A stretch of DNA of 64,000 nucleotides from Poa pratensis (GCA_947311845.1 CAMZMU010000111.1:27021046-27085045); one strand, 5' to 3'. Shown: positions 25,623 to 35,946, counted from the stretch's first letter. Made by a program: numbers and translations. Notes: generated from the sequence alone by a model not told the origin.

Positions 25623-27158
25623 TTATGATCTACAGCAATGGACCATTGTCCTCAACACTTCGAAAAATTTCAGCACTTTATCACAAATAGTTTCAGCAGT
25701 TTCAGGCAATTTTGCAGGCTTAGTAGTAGAAGTAGAAACATTGCCAACACCAATTATTTTACCATTGATAGTAGGAGGTTTAGCAACATGTGAAGCATTA
25801 ACATTACTAGTGGTGGTAATAGTCCAAACTTTAGCTATGTTATTCTCTTTAGCAAGTTTTTCTTCTCTTTCCCACCTAGCATGCAATTCAGCCATCAACC
25901 TAATATTCTCATTAATTCGAACTTGGATAGCATTTGCTGTAGCAAAAATTTTGTTATCATGATCCTCAGGTTTAGCAGCCATTTTATTAATTAAAGAAGC
26001 TTGTGACTCAGACATGTATGAAATTCGGTTTTCAGCATTTGTAAGCTTAGTTTGCAAACCAGAAATTTCCATATTCAAATTCTCAAGTTGATTCCCTATA
26101 TTTTTCAACATGGCAGATTGCTCATTCATAGTTTTGGTAAACAATTGATTTTGCTCATATTGGGATTGCATAAAGCTCTTAGTGGTTCTTTCAATTTCAA
26201 GCATCTTTTCCTCACTAGGCAAAACAGTTCTACCATAAGAATTACCATAACCACCACTATTAGAAGGATATGGCCTATAGTTGTTGTTACCAAAATTATT
26301 CCTATAAGCATTGTTGTTGAAATTATTATTTTTAATGAAGTTCACATCAACATGCTCTTCTTGAGCAACCAAAGAAGCCAAAGGAACATTATTAGGATCA
26401 ACATGAGATTTACCATTAACAAGCATAGACATAATAACATCAATCTTATCACTCAAGGAAGAGGTTTCTTCAACAGAATTTACCTTCTTACCTTGTGGAG
26501 TCCTTTCAGTATGCCATTCGGAGTAGTTGATCATCATATCATCAAGAAGCTTTGTTGCTGCACCCAAAGTGATGGACATAAAAGTACCTCCAGCAGCTGA
26601 ATCCAATAGGTTCCTTGAAGAAAAATTTAATCCTGCATAAAAGGTTTGGATGATCATCCAAGTAGTCAGTCCATGGGTAGGGCAATTCTTTACCAAAGAT
26701 TTCATTCTCTCCCATGCTTGGGCAACATGTTCATTATCCAATTGCTTAAAATTCATAATGCTACTTCTCAAAGATATAATTTTAGCAGGAGGATAATATT
26801 TTCCAATGAAAGCATCTTTACATTTAGTCCATGAGCTAATACTATTTTTAGGCAAAGATAGCAACCAATCTTTAGCTCTTCCTCTCAAGGAGAAAGGAAA
26901 CAATTTCAGTTTTATAATATCCCCATCTATATCCTTATACTTTTGCATTTCACAAAGTTCAACAAAATTATTAAGATGGGCAGCAGCATCATCAGTACTA
27001 ACACCAGAAAATTGCTCTCTCATAACAAGATTTAGTAAAGCAGGTTTAATTTCATAAAACTCTGCTGTAGAAGCAGGTGGAGCAATAGGAGTGCATATGA
27101 AATCATTATTATTGGTGCTAGTAAAGTCACACAACTTAGTGTTCTCAGGAGTACTCAT
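25623..27158 (-). CDS. Athila-type retrotransposon gag
   Basis: 511 residues from the ATG at 27158. The retrotransposon gag domain lies at about residues 60-200, with LRGRAKDWLLSLP (91-103), AFIGKYYPP (116-124) and AQAWERMKSL (146-155). An Asn/Gly/Tyr-rich stretch, where a CCHC knuckle might be expected, lies at about 285-325 and is followed by a coiled-coil-like segment. It forms the virus-like particle in the cytoplasm. I chose 27158 because the frame upstream runs through the primer-binding site into the LTR. A shift to the protease frame is needed at the 3' end (25610-25660); whether this is a mutation or programmed cannot be told by eye. Confidence 0.82.
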   Translation of the reverse strand: MSTPENTKLCDFTSTNNNDFICTPIAPPASTAEFYEIKPALLNLVMREQFSGVSTDDAAAHLNNFVELCEMQKYKDIDGDIIKLKLFPFSLRGRAKDWLLSLPKNSISSWTKCKDAFIGKYYPPAKIISLRSSIMNFKQLDNEHVAQAWERMKSLVKNCPTHGLTTWMIIQTFYAGLNFSSRNLLDSAAGGTFMSITLGAATKLLDDMMINYSEWHTERTPQGKKVNSVEETSSLSDKIDVIMSMLVNGKSHVDPNNVPLASLVAQEEHVDVNFIKNNNFNNNAYRNNFGNNNYRPYPSNSGGYGNSYGRTVLPSEEKMLEIERTTKSFMQSQYEQNQLFTKTMNEQSAMLKNIGNQLENLNMEISGLQTKLTNAENRISYMSESQASLINKMAAKPEDHDNKIFATANAIQVRINENIRLMAELHARWEREEKLAKENNIAKVWTITTTSNVNASHVAKPPTINGKIIGVGNVSTSTTKPAKLPETAETICDKVLKFFEVLRTMVHCCRS

Positions 27159-27392
27159 TTTAGCAATAATAAAAATAAACAAGGCAAAACCGAAATAAAA
27201 TAAAGTAAAACAAGTAACTATTTTTTTGTGTTTTTGATATAAAGAAACCGAAATAAATAAAGCAAACAAGTAACTAATTTTTTTTGTGTTTTTGATATAT
27301 AGCAAACAAGACAGAAAATAAAATAAAGCAAGACAATAAACAAAGTAAAGAGATTGGGTGTGAGAGACTCCCCTTGCAGCAGCAACTAGAAA

Positions 27393-27410
27393 TCCCCGGC
27401 AACGGCGCCA
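27393..27410 (-). other. Primer-binding site of Athila-type element 1
   Basis: TGGCGCCGTTGCCGGGGA on the minus strand, 11 nt inside the 5' LTR. It looks complementary to the 3' end of plant tRNA-Asp (from memory). The same site is at 61610-61627. Confidence 0.75.
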
Positions 27411-27421
27411 GAAAATGTGCT

Positions 27422-29022
27422 TGATGCGCGTAAAGTCACACGTCAGTTGGGAACCCCAAGAGGAAGGTATGACGAGCACAGCAGCAAGTTTTCCCTCAGT
27501 AAGAAACCAAGGTTTAATCGAACCAGTAGGAAATCTCGAAACTACGAAGGTTGTTGGTGCAGAAATGTAGTGCGGCGCAACACCAGGGACTCCGGTGCCA
27601 ACGTGGAACCTGCACAACACAATCAAATCACTTTGCCCCAACTTAACAGTGAGGTTGTCAATCTCACCGGCTTGCTGAAAACAAAGAGTTAAACGTATGG
27701 TGTGGAAAATGATGTTTGTTTGCAGAGAATGAAAGAGAACAATGATTGCAGTAGGTTGTATTTCAGATGTAAAAGAATGGACCGGGGTCCACAGTTCACT
27801 AGTGGTGTCTCTCCAATAAGATAAATAACATGCTGGGTAAACAAATTACAGCTGGGCAATTGACAAATAGAGAAGGCATAACAATGCACATACATATCAT
27901 GATGACTACTATGAGATTTACTTAGGGCATTACGACAAAATACATAGACCGCCATCCAGCATGCATCTATGCCTAAAAAGTCCACCTTCGGGTTAGCATC
28001 CGCACCCCTTCCAGTATTAAGTTGCAAGCAACAGACAATTGCATTAAGTACTGTGCGTAATGTAAACAATACAAATATCCTTAGACAAAGCATCATTAGG
28101 TTATCCCTAGTGGCAACAGCACATCCACAACCTTAGAACTTTCTGTCACTGTCCCAGATTCAATGGAGGCATGAACCCACTATCTAGCATAAATACCCCC
28201 TCTTGGAGTCACAAGTATCAACTTGGCCAGAGCCTCTACTAGCAACGGAGAGCATGCAAGATCATAAACAACACATATAAGATAGATCTATAATCAACTT
28301 GACATAGTATTCAATATTCATCGGATCCCAGCAAACACAACATGTAGCATTACATAAAGATGATCTTGATCATGATAGGCAGCTCACAAGATCTAAACAT
28401 GGAAGTACAAGTGGAGAAGACAACCATCTAGCTACTGCTATGGACCCGTAGTCCAAAGATGAACTACTCACGCATCAGTCCGGAGGCGGGCATGGTGATG
28501 TAGAGCCCTCCGGTGATGATTCCCCTCTCCGGCAGGGTGCCGGAGGAGAACTTCTGAACCCCCCGAGTTAGGGTTGACGGCGGCGGCGTCTCTGTATCTG
28601 TTCTGGAAAATTGGCTCTCGGTACTAGGGTTTTCGGGGACGAAGGAATAAATAGGCGAAGGGGCAGCGTCGGTGGCCGAGGGGGGCCACCACACCACGTG
28701 GCGGCGCGGCAGAGGGGCCCGCCGCGCCGGGCTATGGTGTGGCCCCCCTGCTGCCCGTCCTCGACTCCTCTTCGGACTTCTGAAACACTCCGGGGAAAAT
28801 AAGATATTGGGCTTTTGTTTCGTCCGATTCCGAGAATATTTGCAGAAGTACTTTTCTGGAAACAAAAACAGCAGAAAACAGGAACTGGCGCTTCGGCATC
28901 TTGTTAATAGGTTAGTTCCAGAAAATGCATAAAAACATTATAAAGTGTGAATAAAACATGTAGGTATTGTCATAAAACTAGCATGGAACGTAAGAAATTA
29001 TAGATACGTTGGAGACGTATCA
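27422..29022 (-). repeat. 5' LTR of Athila-type element 1
   Basis: 1601 bp, near-identical partner of 20813-22403; drives transcription on the minus strand. Confidence 0.93.
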
Positions 29023-29100
29023 GTAGTACAGCACCAAGGAGAGGTGCCATGGGCTACTTCACAGCTGGGGCAAATGCAGGTCCTGGTAGGGACAAGAATG

Positions 29101-29373
29101 TTGGACCTCTAGATGGTTGAATTGCTGTGAGCAATTGTGTGATGTAGAACCTATTATTTTGCTGTGATAGACATGGTTGAATTGCTGGGAGCAATTCATA
29201 GATGTAAAACCTCCATATTTTGGACCTCTAGATGGTTGAATTGCTGTGAGCAATTCTGTGATGTAAAACCTATTATTTTGATGTGACAGACATGGTTGAA
29301 TTGCTGGGAGCAATTCATAGATGTAAAACCTCCATATTTTGGACCTCTAGATGGTTGAATTGCTGTGAGCAAT
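29101..29373. repeat. 119-bp tandem repeat at the transposase 3' end
   Basis: Copies start at 29101, 29220 and 29339 (third partial). Each full copy contains two short inverted repeats of the type aattgct-gtg-agcaatt. The transposase stop codon (29118-29120) lies in the first copy. Confidence 0.85.
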
Positions 29374-29460
29374 TCTGGAGTGGATGATGCTTGTTAGTAA
29401 TCTGAATGTTAGTAATCTGTGAGCAATTCTGTTTACTGTCAATTTATGTCATGTTTCATT

Positions 29461-29697
29461 GTGTCGATAAGTTGTCGAGATCAAACTCATCCTCTTAAAT
29501 GGACTCAAAAGGTGTCGACAAGTTGTCGAGACCAAACTCATCCTCTTAAATGGACTCAAAAGGTGTCGACAAGTTGTCGAGACCAAACTCATCCTCTTAA
29601 ATGGACTCAAAAGGTCTCGACAAGTTGTCGAGACCAAACTCATCCTCTTAAATGGACTCAAAAGGTCTCGACAAGTTGTCGACAACTTGTCGAGACC
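29461..29697. repeat. 51-bp tandem repeat ending in a 34-bp perfect palindrome
   Basis: Units begin at 29461, 29512, 29563, 29614 and 29665, exactly 51 bp apart, with very few mismatches. Each carries gtcgacaagttgtcgagacc. The fifth unit runs into a perfect 34-bp palindrome at 29664-29697. It lies between the 3' ends of the two convergent MULE1 genes. Confidence 0.92.
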
Positions 29698-29925
29698 TAA
29701 CTGGGCATAAATTTGATGGACTCATCCTCTTAAATGGACTCAAAAAATCAGCATAAATTTGATGGACACAACAATTGGGCATTCATTGACACATAATAAC
29801 CATTCAACTACAGATAATACTAATTGTACTTATTACAACTCACAAATAAGTCATAAACCAACAGCTAGGCTGAATTCAACAACAGTGCATTACACATTTG
29901 TCAACATTACATGACCAAAGTAAAA

Positions 29926-30844
29926 TTAAACATCACAAATTTCCTTAATCTTCTTGAACCTGCTCCTGAGGTCCTCTTTCTGATACAGCAATTCAGCAAC
30001 ATAATTCTCTAGCTTCCTCTTCTCTTCCTTGTACTTATCTCTGTCCTTCTCAGCTTTCTTCAACAAGCATTTGTGCATGTTACAGGTGGTTTCATCAGTG
30101 AGCTTCTTCTCTTCTAATTCTGCCCTAGCTTCCATCAGTGCTTGTTCAGCTTTAGCCTTGTGGGCTAAAGTCACATGCTTTTCTGCCTGCTCTTTAGCAA
30201 CCTCATCTTGTGAATTTCTCAGATCAATGTGCAGCTTTTCTATTTGGTCTTGATAACCAAACCTCACATCCATGAAATCCAGAGCATCACTGACTCTGCC
30301 TTGCTTTTCTTCTCCATACATTTCCCATAGCTTTGCCAATGCCTTTATCATACAACCAGTAGGGACTGGATCAATCCATTCCTTGAAATCACACTTCTCT
30401 GGTTCCTAAATGACAAAGCACAACCACACACTACAATTAACATCACTAGGGACAGTTCATTTATGTATACCACTAACTAAAATTAGCTACATTGCACAAA
30501 AATTTGGGGACAGTGTGCACATACATTCCCTCCACAAGTCAGGAACCTCCTGCCAGTGTTGTAGCCAAAAAATCCCACACGTTTGACCGCGACATAGCCA
30601 CATCGACAGAGCACAGGCTCGTCCCCATCGTCGGCTTCTCCGCAGTACTCGGAATCGAAAATGGTGTTGATACTCTAACAAGTGCAAATGGCAACGCAAA
30701 TTAGACTGGGATTACAACTAAATCGACAGGAACCATACAAATCGACTAGAACCTAGAAATCCCCAAATTGGTGTGCAAAGAACTCACACTGGTATCCGAG
30801 CTGCAATCGGTCGAGGATTCTTCTCCGTCGCCCCACGACACCAT
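29926..30844 (-). CDS. GRF zinc-finger / coiled-coil protein of MULE1
   Basis: Three phase-0 exons: 30788-30844 (from ATG, donor GTGAGT), 30525-30674 (donor GTATGT) and 29926-30405, giving 228 residues. Exons 2 and 3 together make a zf-GRF domain: LCRCGYVAVKRV, then NTGRRFLTC, then KCDFKEWIDP across the splice. In APE2 and other proteins this fold binds single-stranded DNA. The remainder (about residues 100-228) is a charged, Glu/Lys-rich coiled coil without membrane segments. The ATG lies about 120 bp inside the right terminal repeat, which probably supplies its promoter. The gene converges with the transposase. A homologue with the same exon layout lies in MULE2 (46869-48059). The frame is intact. 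Its role in transposition is inference only; it shows no evident likeness to maize MURB. Confidence 0.8.
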
Positions 30845-30964
30845 GGCGGAACGGCGAGTCCTTGGTCCTTCTCCGGCGGCGGGGCGGCGGCGGGGCGGCG
30901 ACGGCGCGGTACTGGCAGGAGAGGGAAATGAGTGAGATACTCACTCCAGATGCACATATAAGCG

Positions 30965-31205
30965 TGGTCAACGCCCGTGCCCTAACGCGCGCGCGATAAC
31001 GTAACGGAGTCCGTCCGAGATTTGCCACGTCACACCTGACAACGGGTCCCACCTGCCAGAAACGTGATTAAAACGATAACATGCGACAATCAGTGCTATG
31101 TGTCCCACACCAGCCCCTGAAGTGGTATTTATGTGTCAAAAATCTGAATTGTGGTGGCTATGCTAGAATTCACCCCCAAATGTGGTGGTTTTGTGTCATT
31201 TTCTC
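30965..31205 (-). repeat. MULE1 right terminal inverted repeat
   Basis: Reverse complement of the left repeat with only a few mismatches; the outer end reads gtcattttctc. Likely promoter of the GRF/coiled-coil gene. Confidence 0.93.
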
Positions 31206-31214
31206 GTGGGAGAC
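31206..31214. other. MULE1 target-site duplication, right
   Basis: gtgggagac, identical to 17454-17462. Confidence 0.95.
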
Positions 31215-31472
31215 ACAACAGAGTTCAGCACAGCTAGCGACAGGTCATCGACGTGTACGTAAACTGAGATTAACTTTGCAAATGCAGAGACCACAAGTAG
31301 ACATATACTGATAAAAAACAAGCATCGGTTTTATACACACCGTGCTATTTTTAGATCTTATTATCTTGCATTGTCTTCATTTGGTTTTTTCTAGAAACTT
31401 CCACGGCAACAGCCATTAGCAGTTGCGACAATTAATTAATTCAGATCAGAGGGAGTAGAATACATCATTGAT

Positions 31473-31787
31473 GCGAACTGAGCCTAGCTCAGCTGGTTTG
31501 GTTCCTTGTGGTGGAACCGGCCCACCCAGGTTCAAATCCCAGACTTGGCATGGGTGCTCGCATTTTTCTGGATTTTCCAGGATTTAACCGGCGCTATGCT
31601 TTCAGTGGTAGGTGACGTACCTGTCAACAGCGAGTCGCCCGTGGTGACTTCGTCAACCTCAAAATCTGCCGGACCAGTCTCTCGGAGGTGTTCATAGATG
31701 TAGTGTTTGCGTGCGTCCGTTCATAGGGGTGTTTGCACGTGCGTGTTTGTGAGCGTCTGCGGCTGTAATGTGTTTCTCAAAAAAAAA
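31473..31787 (+). mobile_element. tRNA-derived SINE with poly-A tail
   Basis: About 315 bp with Pol III promoter-like boxes: an A-box-like gcctagctcagctggtt at about 31482 and a B-box ggttcaaatccc at about 31529. It ends in a short poly-A run. It is flanked by the 13-bp duplication atacatcattgat (31460-31472 and 31788-31800). Unit 1 has the single-copy target at about 5969. It resembles the Au-type SINEs of grasses, a name I have not verified. It is not a tRNA gene. Confidence 0.85.
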
Positions 31788-32879
31788 ATACATCATTGAT
31801 TACATCCAGAATTTTAGAGATGTTTTCGAAACTTTCAAAAATTGTTTTCTCAATAAAGAGCTACATGTAACCCGGGTTACAACACCCTGCACTATTGGTG
31901 GTAGCAATTTTCTCAGATTGGTGTTTTCTTTCTCCCCCGTGGAAAGCATCAGTCGAACGTGAGGGATGTTCATGATTTCTTGTTTGACTCCGGTTTAACA
32001 ATTAAGTTGTAGGCATGTTCAGCGAGATTTCGAAAGATATCTAGCGACGTGAGGCGAGTCATTTCATCCCATCGAAAATGATTCGCCTCGCTACTCTGCT
32101 CTCATGCACGTAGCGCCGATGATTCATTTTCTCCCTGTCGCAAGAAGGAACGCCTGACATCGTGAAGTGATTTGATAACCGACTGAATCACATAAAAGGT
32201 ATGTTAAATTGTGAACTAGTGATCGATGAATCCATTCCATAGTTCGCATTACTAGTTGTGTTTCTAATTTCTATTTCTTCGTGTTCTCTAATCTATAATT
32301 CTCTAGTACAGGTGGTATGACTCCATGCCCTAGTTTGCGCTACTACTTGTTTTCCATATTTTTAGTGTGGTTCTGACTAGTGGCAGATCTTGGGGCCAAA
32401 TATTAGTGGGCTTAAGAGCAAAAAAAATCAGGCTTGGGGTGGTGGAGGAGGGGGGCAGCGGCCCCCTGGCGTACACATAGCTCCGCCCCTGGCTCTGACG
32501 CCGCGATGGCTGCCTGCTGGTTGGTCTTCAGATGGAACCATAGTCGCTCATGCACAACATGAGCAAGCAGGATGCCCCCAAAGTCAAGGGGCCTCCCCAT
32601 CATTAGAGGAAATATTGGAGTTCTTCTCAGCGAGCTAGTCTGTCGAGTTGATCTCGTTCTTTAAGGAGCGTCAAGAGAGGTAACTAATCACTACTGGTCT
32701 TACTCTAGCCTCGTCGTTTTCAAGTTTACAAATATATATGAATGGAAGTGATTCAACAATGAAAAAATTGTACATAGAAATAGTGAAGAACACTACATAA
32801 ACAAGTGGTTTAATACAATACAGCTCTTTCTGGCATCAGAGGATGCGGTTACAGGGCCATGCTAGGTGATATGGGTGTA

Positions 32880-33705
32880 CACAAACCTGGCGACAAAAAA
32901 CAGCGCCCATGCAAGCTAGAGTGCTACTGCCAGAGCGTGCCCAGCCCAGCAGCGCCCGAGAGCTTCCACAACTCGATCTCGTCGGCGATCTTGTGGTAGA
33001 TGCATGGTGTTGGCAGTCATTGCAACATGCTGAATTTAACTCGGCCGTTCGGCTCTTTCCACAGGGTCCACACAGTGAGGAGGACAAGGGAGTCAAATCG
33101 CTGTCAGTGCTGCCGAGGAACGCGAAGTCTCTCGTCAGGCTACCATTCGATGAGTCTTGTATTGACTGCCGGCGTGAGTGCATGCAGGTTACAATGCCGT
33201 AGTAGGTCGTGCAAAACTTTAATTCCTAGCAAAGACGCAACCCATCGCGATGTGGTCCGCCGTCTCGAGCTCTTGGTCGCATAGGGGGCATATGGAATGA
33301 GAAGTTTGTCCATGTCTCGACATACAATCCACAATCCACAATCGGTGTTGCATTGCCAGCCAAATATGGATCTTGCACTTAGCAGGAGCCCACGTTTGCC
33401 AAATGGTCTTGCCGCACGGGAAGAATTCCATGTCGGCGCGGAAGATCTTGTATGCTGAACTCGCGGAATACTCACTGAATTGTGCCCACTTCTACTTCAC
33501 GCGGTTCGGCGTCCCTTGGATCAGGATCATGGGCTGCAACATATCAACAACCTCGAGGAACTGCACGAGCACGAGAACGCTGACAGGGCCGGTGATATCA
33601 TGGATGCGGCGGCGCCCCAACAAGGCTTCCTCCACCATTGTAGTCTTTATTACGTTTGGAAGGTAGAGTTCTATAGAAATACAAATTTGTAAGTTGAAAC
33701 TCAAA
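32880..33705 (-). pseudogene. LINE reverse-transcriptase remnant (zf-RVT region), unit 2
   Basis: Copy of the remnant at 7030-7830, with segments KTIWQTWAPAKCKIHIWLA, SICPLCDQELETADH and LRHCNLHALTPAVNTRLIEW in different frames on the minus strand. Here the CPLC..E..H zinc-binding part is more readable than in unit 1. Frameshifts and stops throughout; non-functional. Confidence 0.7.
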
Positions 33706-35282
33706 ACATTTTAGTTGCTACGAAAATGACAAGATCAACAATGAACGACGTTGGTACTATTTATTGCTGAATTTGTCATTTTCATAACTCTAAATAATTT
33801 TGAGTTTTAACTTGTAAATTTGCCTATATATATTTTCCCAACGCAATAAATTTTCACTAGTTCACAATGAACGTTGATTTCCACCCCGGACGAACGCCCG
33901 GTCAAAATCGGGCGGCACCAACGAGGGCCATGACGGCACATGAGCCACATGAGTCCGGCCGCCGGGCGCAACGGCAGCGCCCGCACATGATGTACGTCGC
34001 TGCGTGGCTCCGAGCGGCGAAGGGTGCCCTGCTGCGTGCCGCTCGACGGCCGGCCGGGACAGCGCGGCGGACGCCGGACGGCATGGACGGGGGTTACAAA
34101 ACTTATTTTTGTTTCTGTTTTCTGGCCACACCTTGTCGTTTTGATTCGGGAGAGCTACCTTGCCCGGACGTCGCTAGCCGGCTCCATGCAGCGCATCATG
34201 GTGGTTCATATCGTGAGACTGGCAGGATAGAATCTTTAACTGAGAGCGGGGCTCACTATTTGTATTTTGTAGGATCTGAATCTCTAATCATTTTCAATCA
34301 TACTTGACTGTGTGTGTCGGTATGTATAGCTGCGCGTTGCGGATCTCCAAATTAATATACCTGCCGTATCCTGCATTACATATGATGGTATGGTATGGTT
34401 GTACCCCTCTAATCATGCGTACTGCACTTTTGTCTGTATATATACCTGCATGCATAAATGTATCATGCTTATAGTAGTAGGTTCTGTATTCGGTTTCACG
34501 GAAATAATATTGACAACAAAGTTGCTATGTACTAGCATCATGCATGTGGGCTATTCTTTCATTGATTGTCTATTGAAAAACCCACGGAGAAGCTAGCTTG
34601 GTGACGATGACAGATATCGATCGACCTTGCATGGAGGCTTGGTGATGCCACCGGCCAGGGCGTGTAGGTGTGGCACGGAACTGGAAGTTGTCACTCGCTT
34701 GGCCGTTGCATTGCCTCCGGACTCCGGTCCCGGCAAGACGGAGACGGGAGCAACACGCGTCGGCACTGCTCGGCGAGCGAGGCAGTTATTCCGTCCTAGT
34801 CAGCTCCCTCCTGTTCTAGCGGAGTACCACGTAGTCTTCTTCTACCCACGCTGAAAGAGATGCATTGGACTTGACGTTCGTGCATCGGTCGGTTTTCCTT
34901 CTCCGGCAACAAGTTCTAGAGGTCGATCAGGTAAGAAAACTACGTACTTCTGGAGGATTTGATGCTCCGAATAAAATGCCACTTGATTTTCCATCTAAAA
35001 TATGGTCTCACTCATTTACATCCAAAAGTCGAAAAGAACACGAAGGGCCTTTTACACAGCGGAGCGGACGAACCGACGAACTCTTTCTATGTACATCCAC
35101 TTATTACGCCGGAATGAATTTGGATCAAAAACTCCAATTTTCCGGCCAGCGCCAGCAGATCCCGGCGAAGTATGGTATAGGGGGAGGAATTTCGTCAATT
35201 CCCTATGTACAAAACTGTCCTAGTATCCTAGTATGTACAGTGGTGTCTCGCCATGGCATGTCGACGTCGGTTTGGCTACTGC

Positions 35283-35789
35283 CTACTGGTTGTCGCCGGC
35301 GCGGTCGCCGGCGAAGGAGACAGCGGAGAGGCGGCTGGGCCGGGGGCGGCACGCGCCGGCGGCGCGCCTCCGGTTCTGCGACTGCGGGGACGGCGCGAGC
35401 GCCCTGCGCGCCCACGTCCCGCTCTCCACGGCGCCGCTGAGCCGCACCAGCGCGCTGCTCATGCGCTTCGCGCCGCCCAGCCTGCCGGTCGAGACAGGGG
35501 AAGGTGGGGAGACGGGTTTGCTCTTGCTGTGGCCGTGGCCGGCTGGGGCCTCCTGCTTGCGGTCCTTGTGGAGGCTGCAGCGGAAGGAGCCCGGGTGGTT
35601 CGTCGGGGAGCACATGCAGGAGCGCCGGGTCTTGGTGGCGGCCGACGGCGAGGAGACGCTGACGGACTTGCCCGGCGAGCGGGCGGCGCTGCTGGCGGAA
35701 GCGAGCTTGACGCGGGTGGGCGAGGCGGAGCGGTAGGAGGGAATCGAGAGGACCGGGCCGCTGGGCCGAGTTGCAGCTGCCGTCGCCAT
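35283..35789 (-). CDS. Serine-rich plant protein, copy 3
   Basis: An intronless gene of 168 residues of the plant 'serine-rich protein-like' family, function unknown. It differs from copy 2 at about seven positions, none in the core CMCSPTNHPGSFRCSLHK (residues 58-75). The start at 35789 is the first ATG of the frame and fits the conserved N-terminus. A TATA element lies 149 bp upstream. The conserved cysteine/histidine core in all three copies suggests the protein is maintained, not decaying. The region is strongly GC-rich, as is common for intronless grass genes, so the opposite strand also stays open without meaning. Confidence 0.88.
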   Translation of the reverse strand: MATAAATRPSGPVLSIPSYRSASPTRVKLASASSAARSPGKSVSVSSPSAATKTRRSCMCSPTNHPGSFRCSLHKDRKQEAPAGHGHSKSKPVSPPSPVSTGRLGGAKRMSSALVRLSGAVESGTWARRALAPSPQSQNRRRAAGACRPRPSRLSAVSFAGDRAGDNQ

Positions 35790-35937
35790 GGGAGATGAGA
35801 GAGCTGTCGAATTCAGTTGGCGGTGGCTCTGGTTTGGTATTAGTTGAGTGTTCAGCTCAGAATCAGCTGTGGTAGTTGCTGGTGGAGTGGTGGTTTCGCG
35901 ACCTGTGAGTAAACAGAGAAGCTAGCGGCCTGGTTCA

Positions 35938-35946
35938 TATTTATAG
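35938..35946 (-). promoter_or_regulatory. TATA box of serine-rich gene copy 3
   Basis: CTATAAATA on the minus strand, conserved with copy 2 at 10344-10352. Confidence 0.65.

Larger units (their letters stand above)
20813..29022 (-). mobile_element. Athila-type Gypsy retrotransposon 1 (non-autonomous, gag-protease)
   Basis: An 8.2-kb element in minus orientation with two LTRs (27422-29022 as 5' LTR, 20813-22403 as 3' LTR), TG...CA ends and a 5-bp duplication gtagt. The sense LTR starts TGATACGTCTCC, a start I recall from the very common Triticeae Fatima-like families (name not verified). The internal region codes for gag and an aspartic protease only; no reverse transcriptase, RNase H or integrase was found, so it must be mobilised in trans. 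The two LTRs differ by about four substitutions and one roughly 11-bp indel by eye, indicating a recent insertion. Confidence 0.92.
17738..29120 (+). pseudogene. MULE1 transposase (MURA-type), broken and split by a retrotransposon
   Basis: Exon 1 is 17738-17988 (GT donor), exon 2 is 18088-20571, and exon 3 is 20633-20812 continuing at 29028-29120 beyond the Athila insertion. Exon 2 is broken: the first frame stops with TGA at 19250-19252 and the second frame opens at 19249. The second frame holds a MULE DDE domain with D at 19408 (IGLDGCFIK), D at 19606 (SDRQKGL) and E at 19909 (NNLSEVFN). It is followed by a SWIM zinc finger (CSCRKWDLSGLPCNH, about 20176-20220) and a CCHC knuckle (CSNCKLQGHKYTSC, about 20482). 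The N-terminal DNA-binding region starts (LRLCFKDVYQFRQAL) but its CPW/His/Cys half is replaced by lysine- and glutamate-rich sequence. About 100 residues appear missing relative to family members. Not expected to be active. Confidence 0.85.
17463..31205. mobile_element. MULE1, Mutator-like element with two convergent genes
   Basis: A 13.7-kb element bounded by 240-bp terminal inverted repeats that start gagaaaatgac, with a perfect 9-bp target-site duplication as is usual for Mutator. It encodes a MURA-type transposase (plus strand, from 17738) and a GRF zinc-finger/coiled-coil protein (minus strand, from 30844). Each gene starts about 35-120 bp inside its terminal repeat and they run toward each other. 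An Athila-type retrotransposon (20813-29022) is nested in the transposase gene; without it MULE1 would be about 5.5 kb. The transposase is broken, so the element is probably no longer autonomous. Confidence 0.93.
31206..35130. repeat. Tandem array unit 2, right part
   Basis: Continuation of unit 2 after MULE1; it matches 5733-9560 of unit 1. It carries a SINE (31473-31787) and the LINE remnant. It lacks about 335 bp present in unit 1 at 8698-9033. The GC-rich part at 33867-34300 and the cassette at 34330-34930 hold no supported gene. Confidence 0.85.

Noticed and set aside
29419..29700. Repeated peptide frames on both strands of the 51-bp repeat, and a CRISPR-like appearance
   Set aside because: A unit length divisible by three keeps frames open by chance, and the units are contiguous without spacers in a plant genome.
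31480..31545. tRNA gene candidate
   Set aside because: The A/B boxes belong to a SINE with poly-A tail and target duplication; there is no tRNA cloverleaf.
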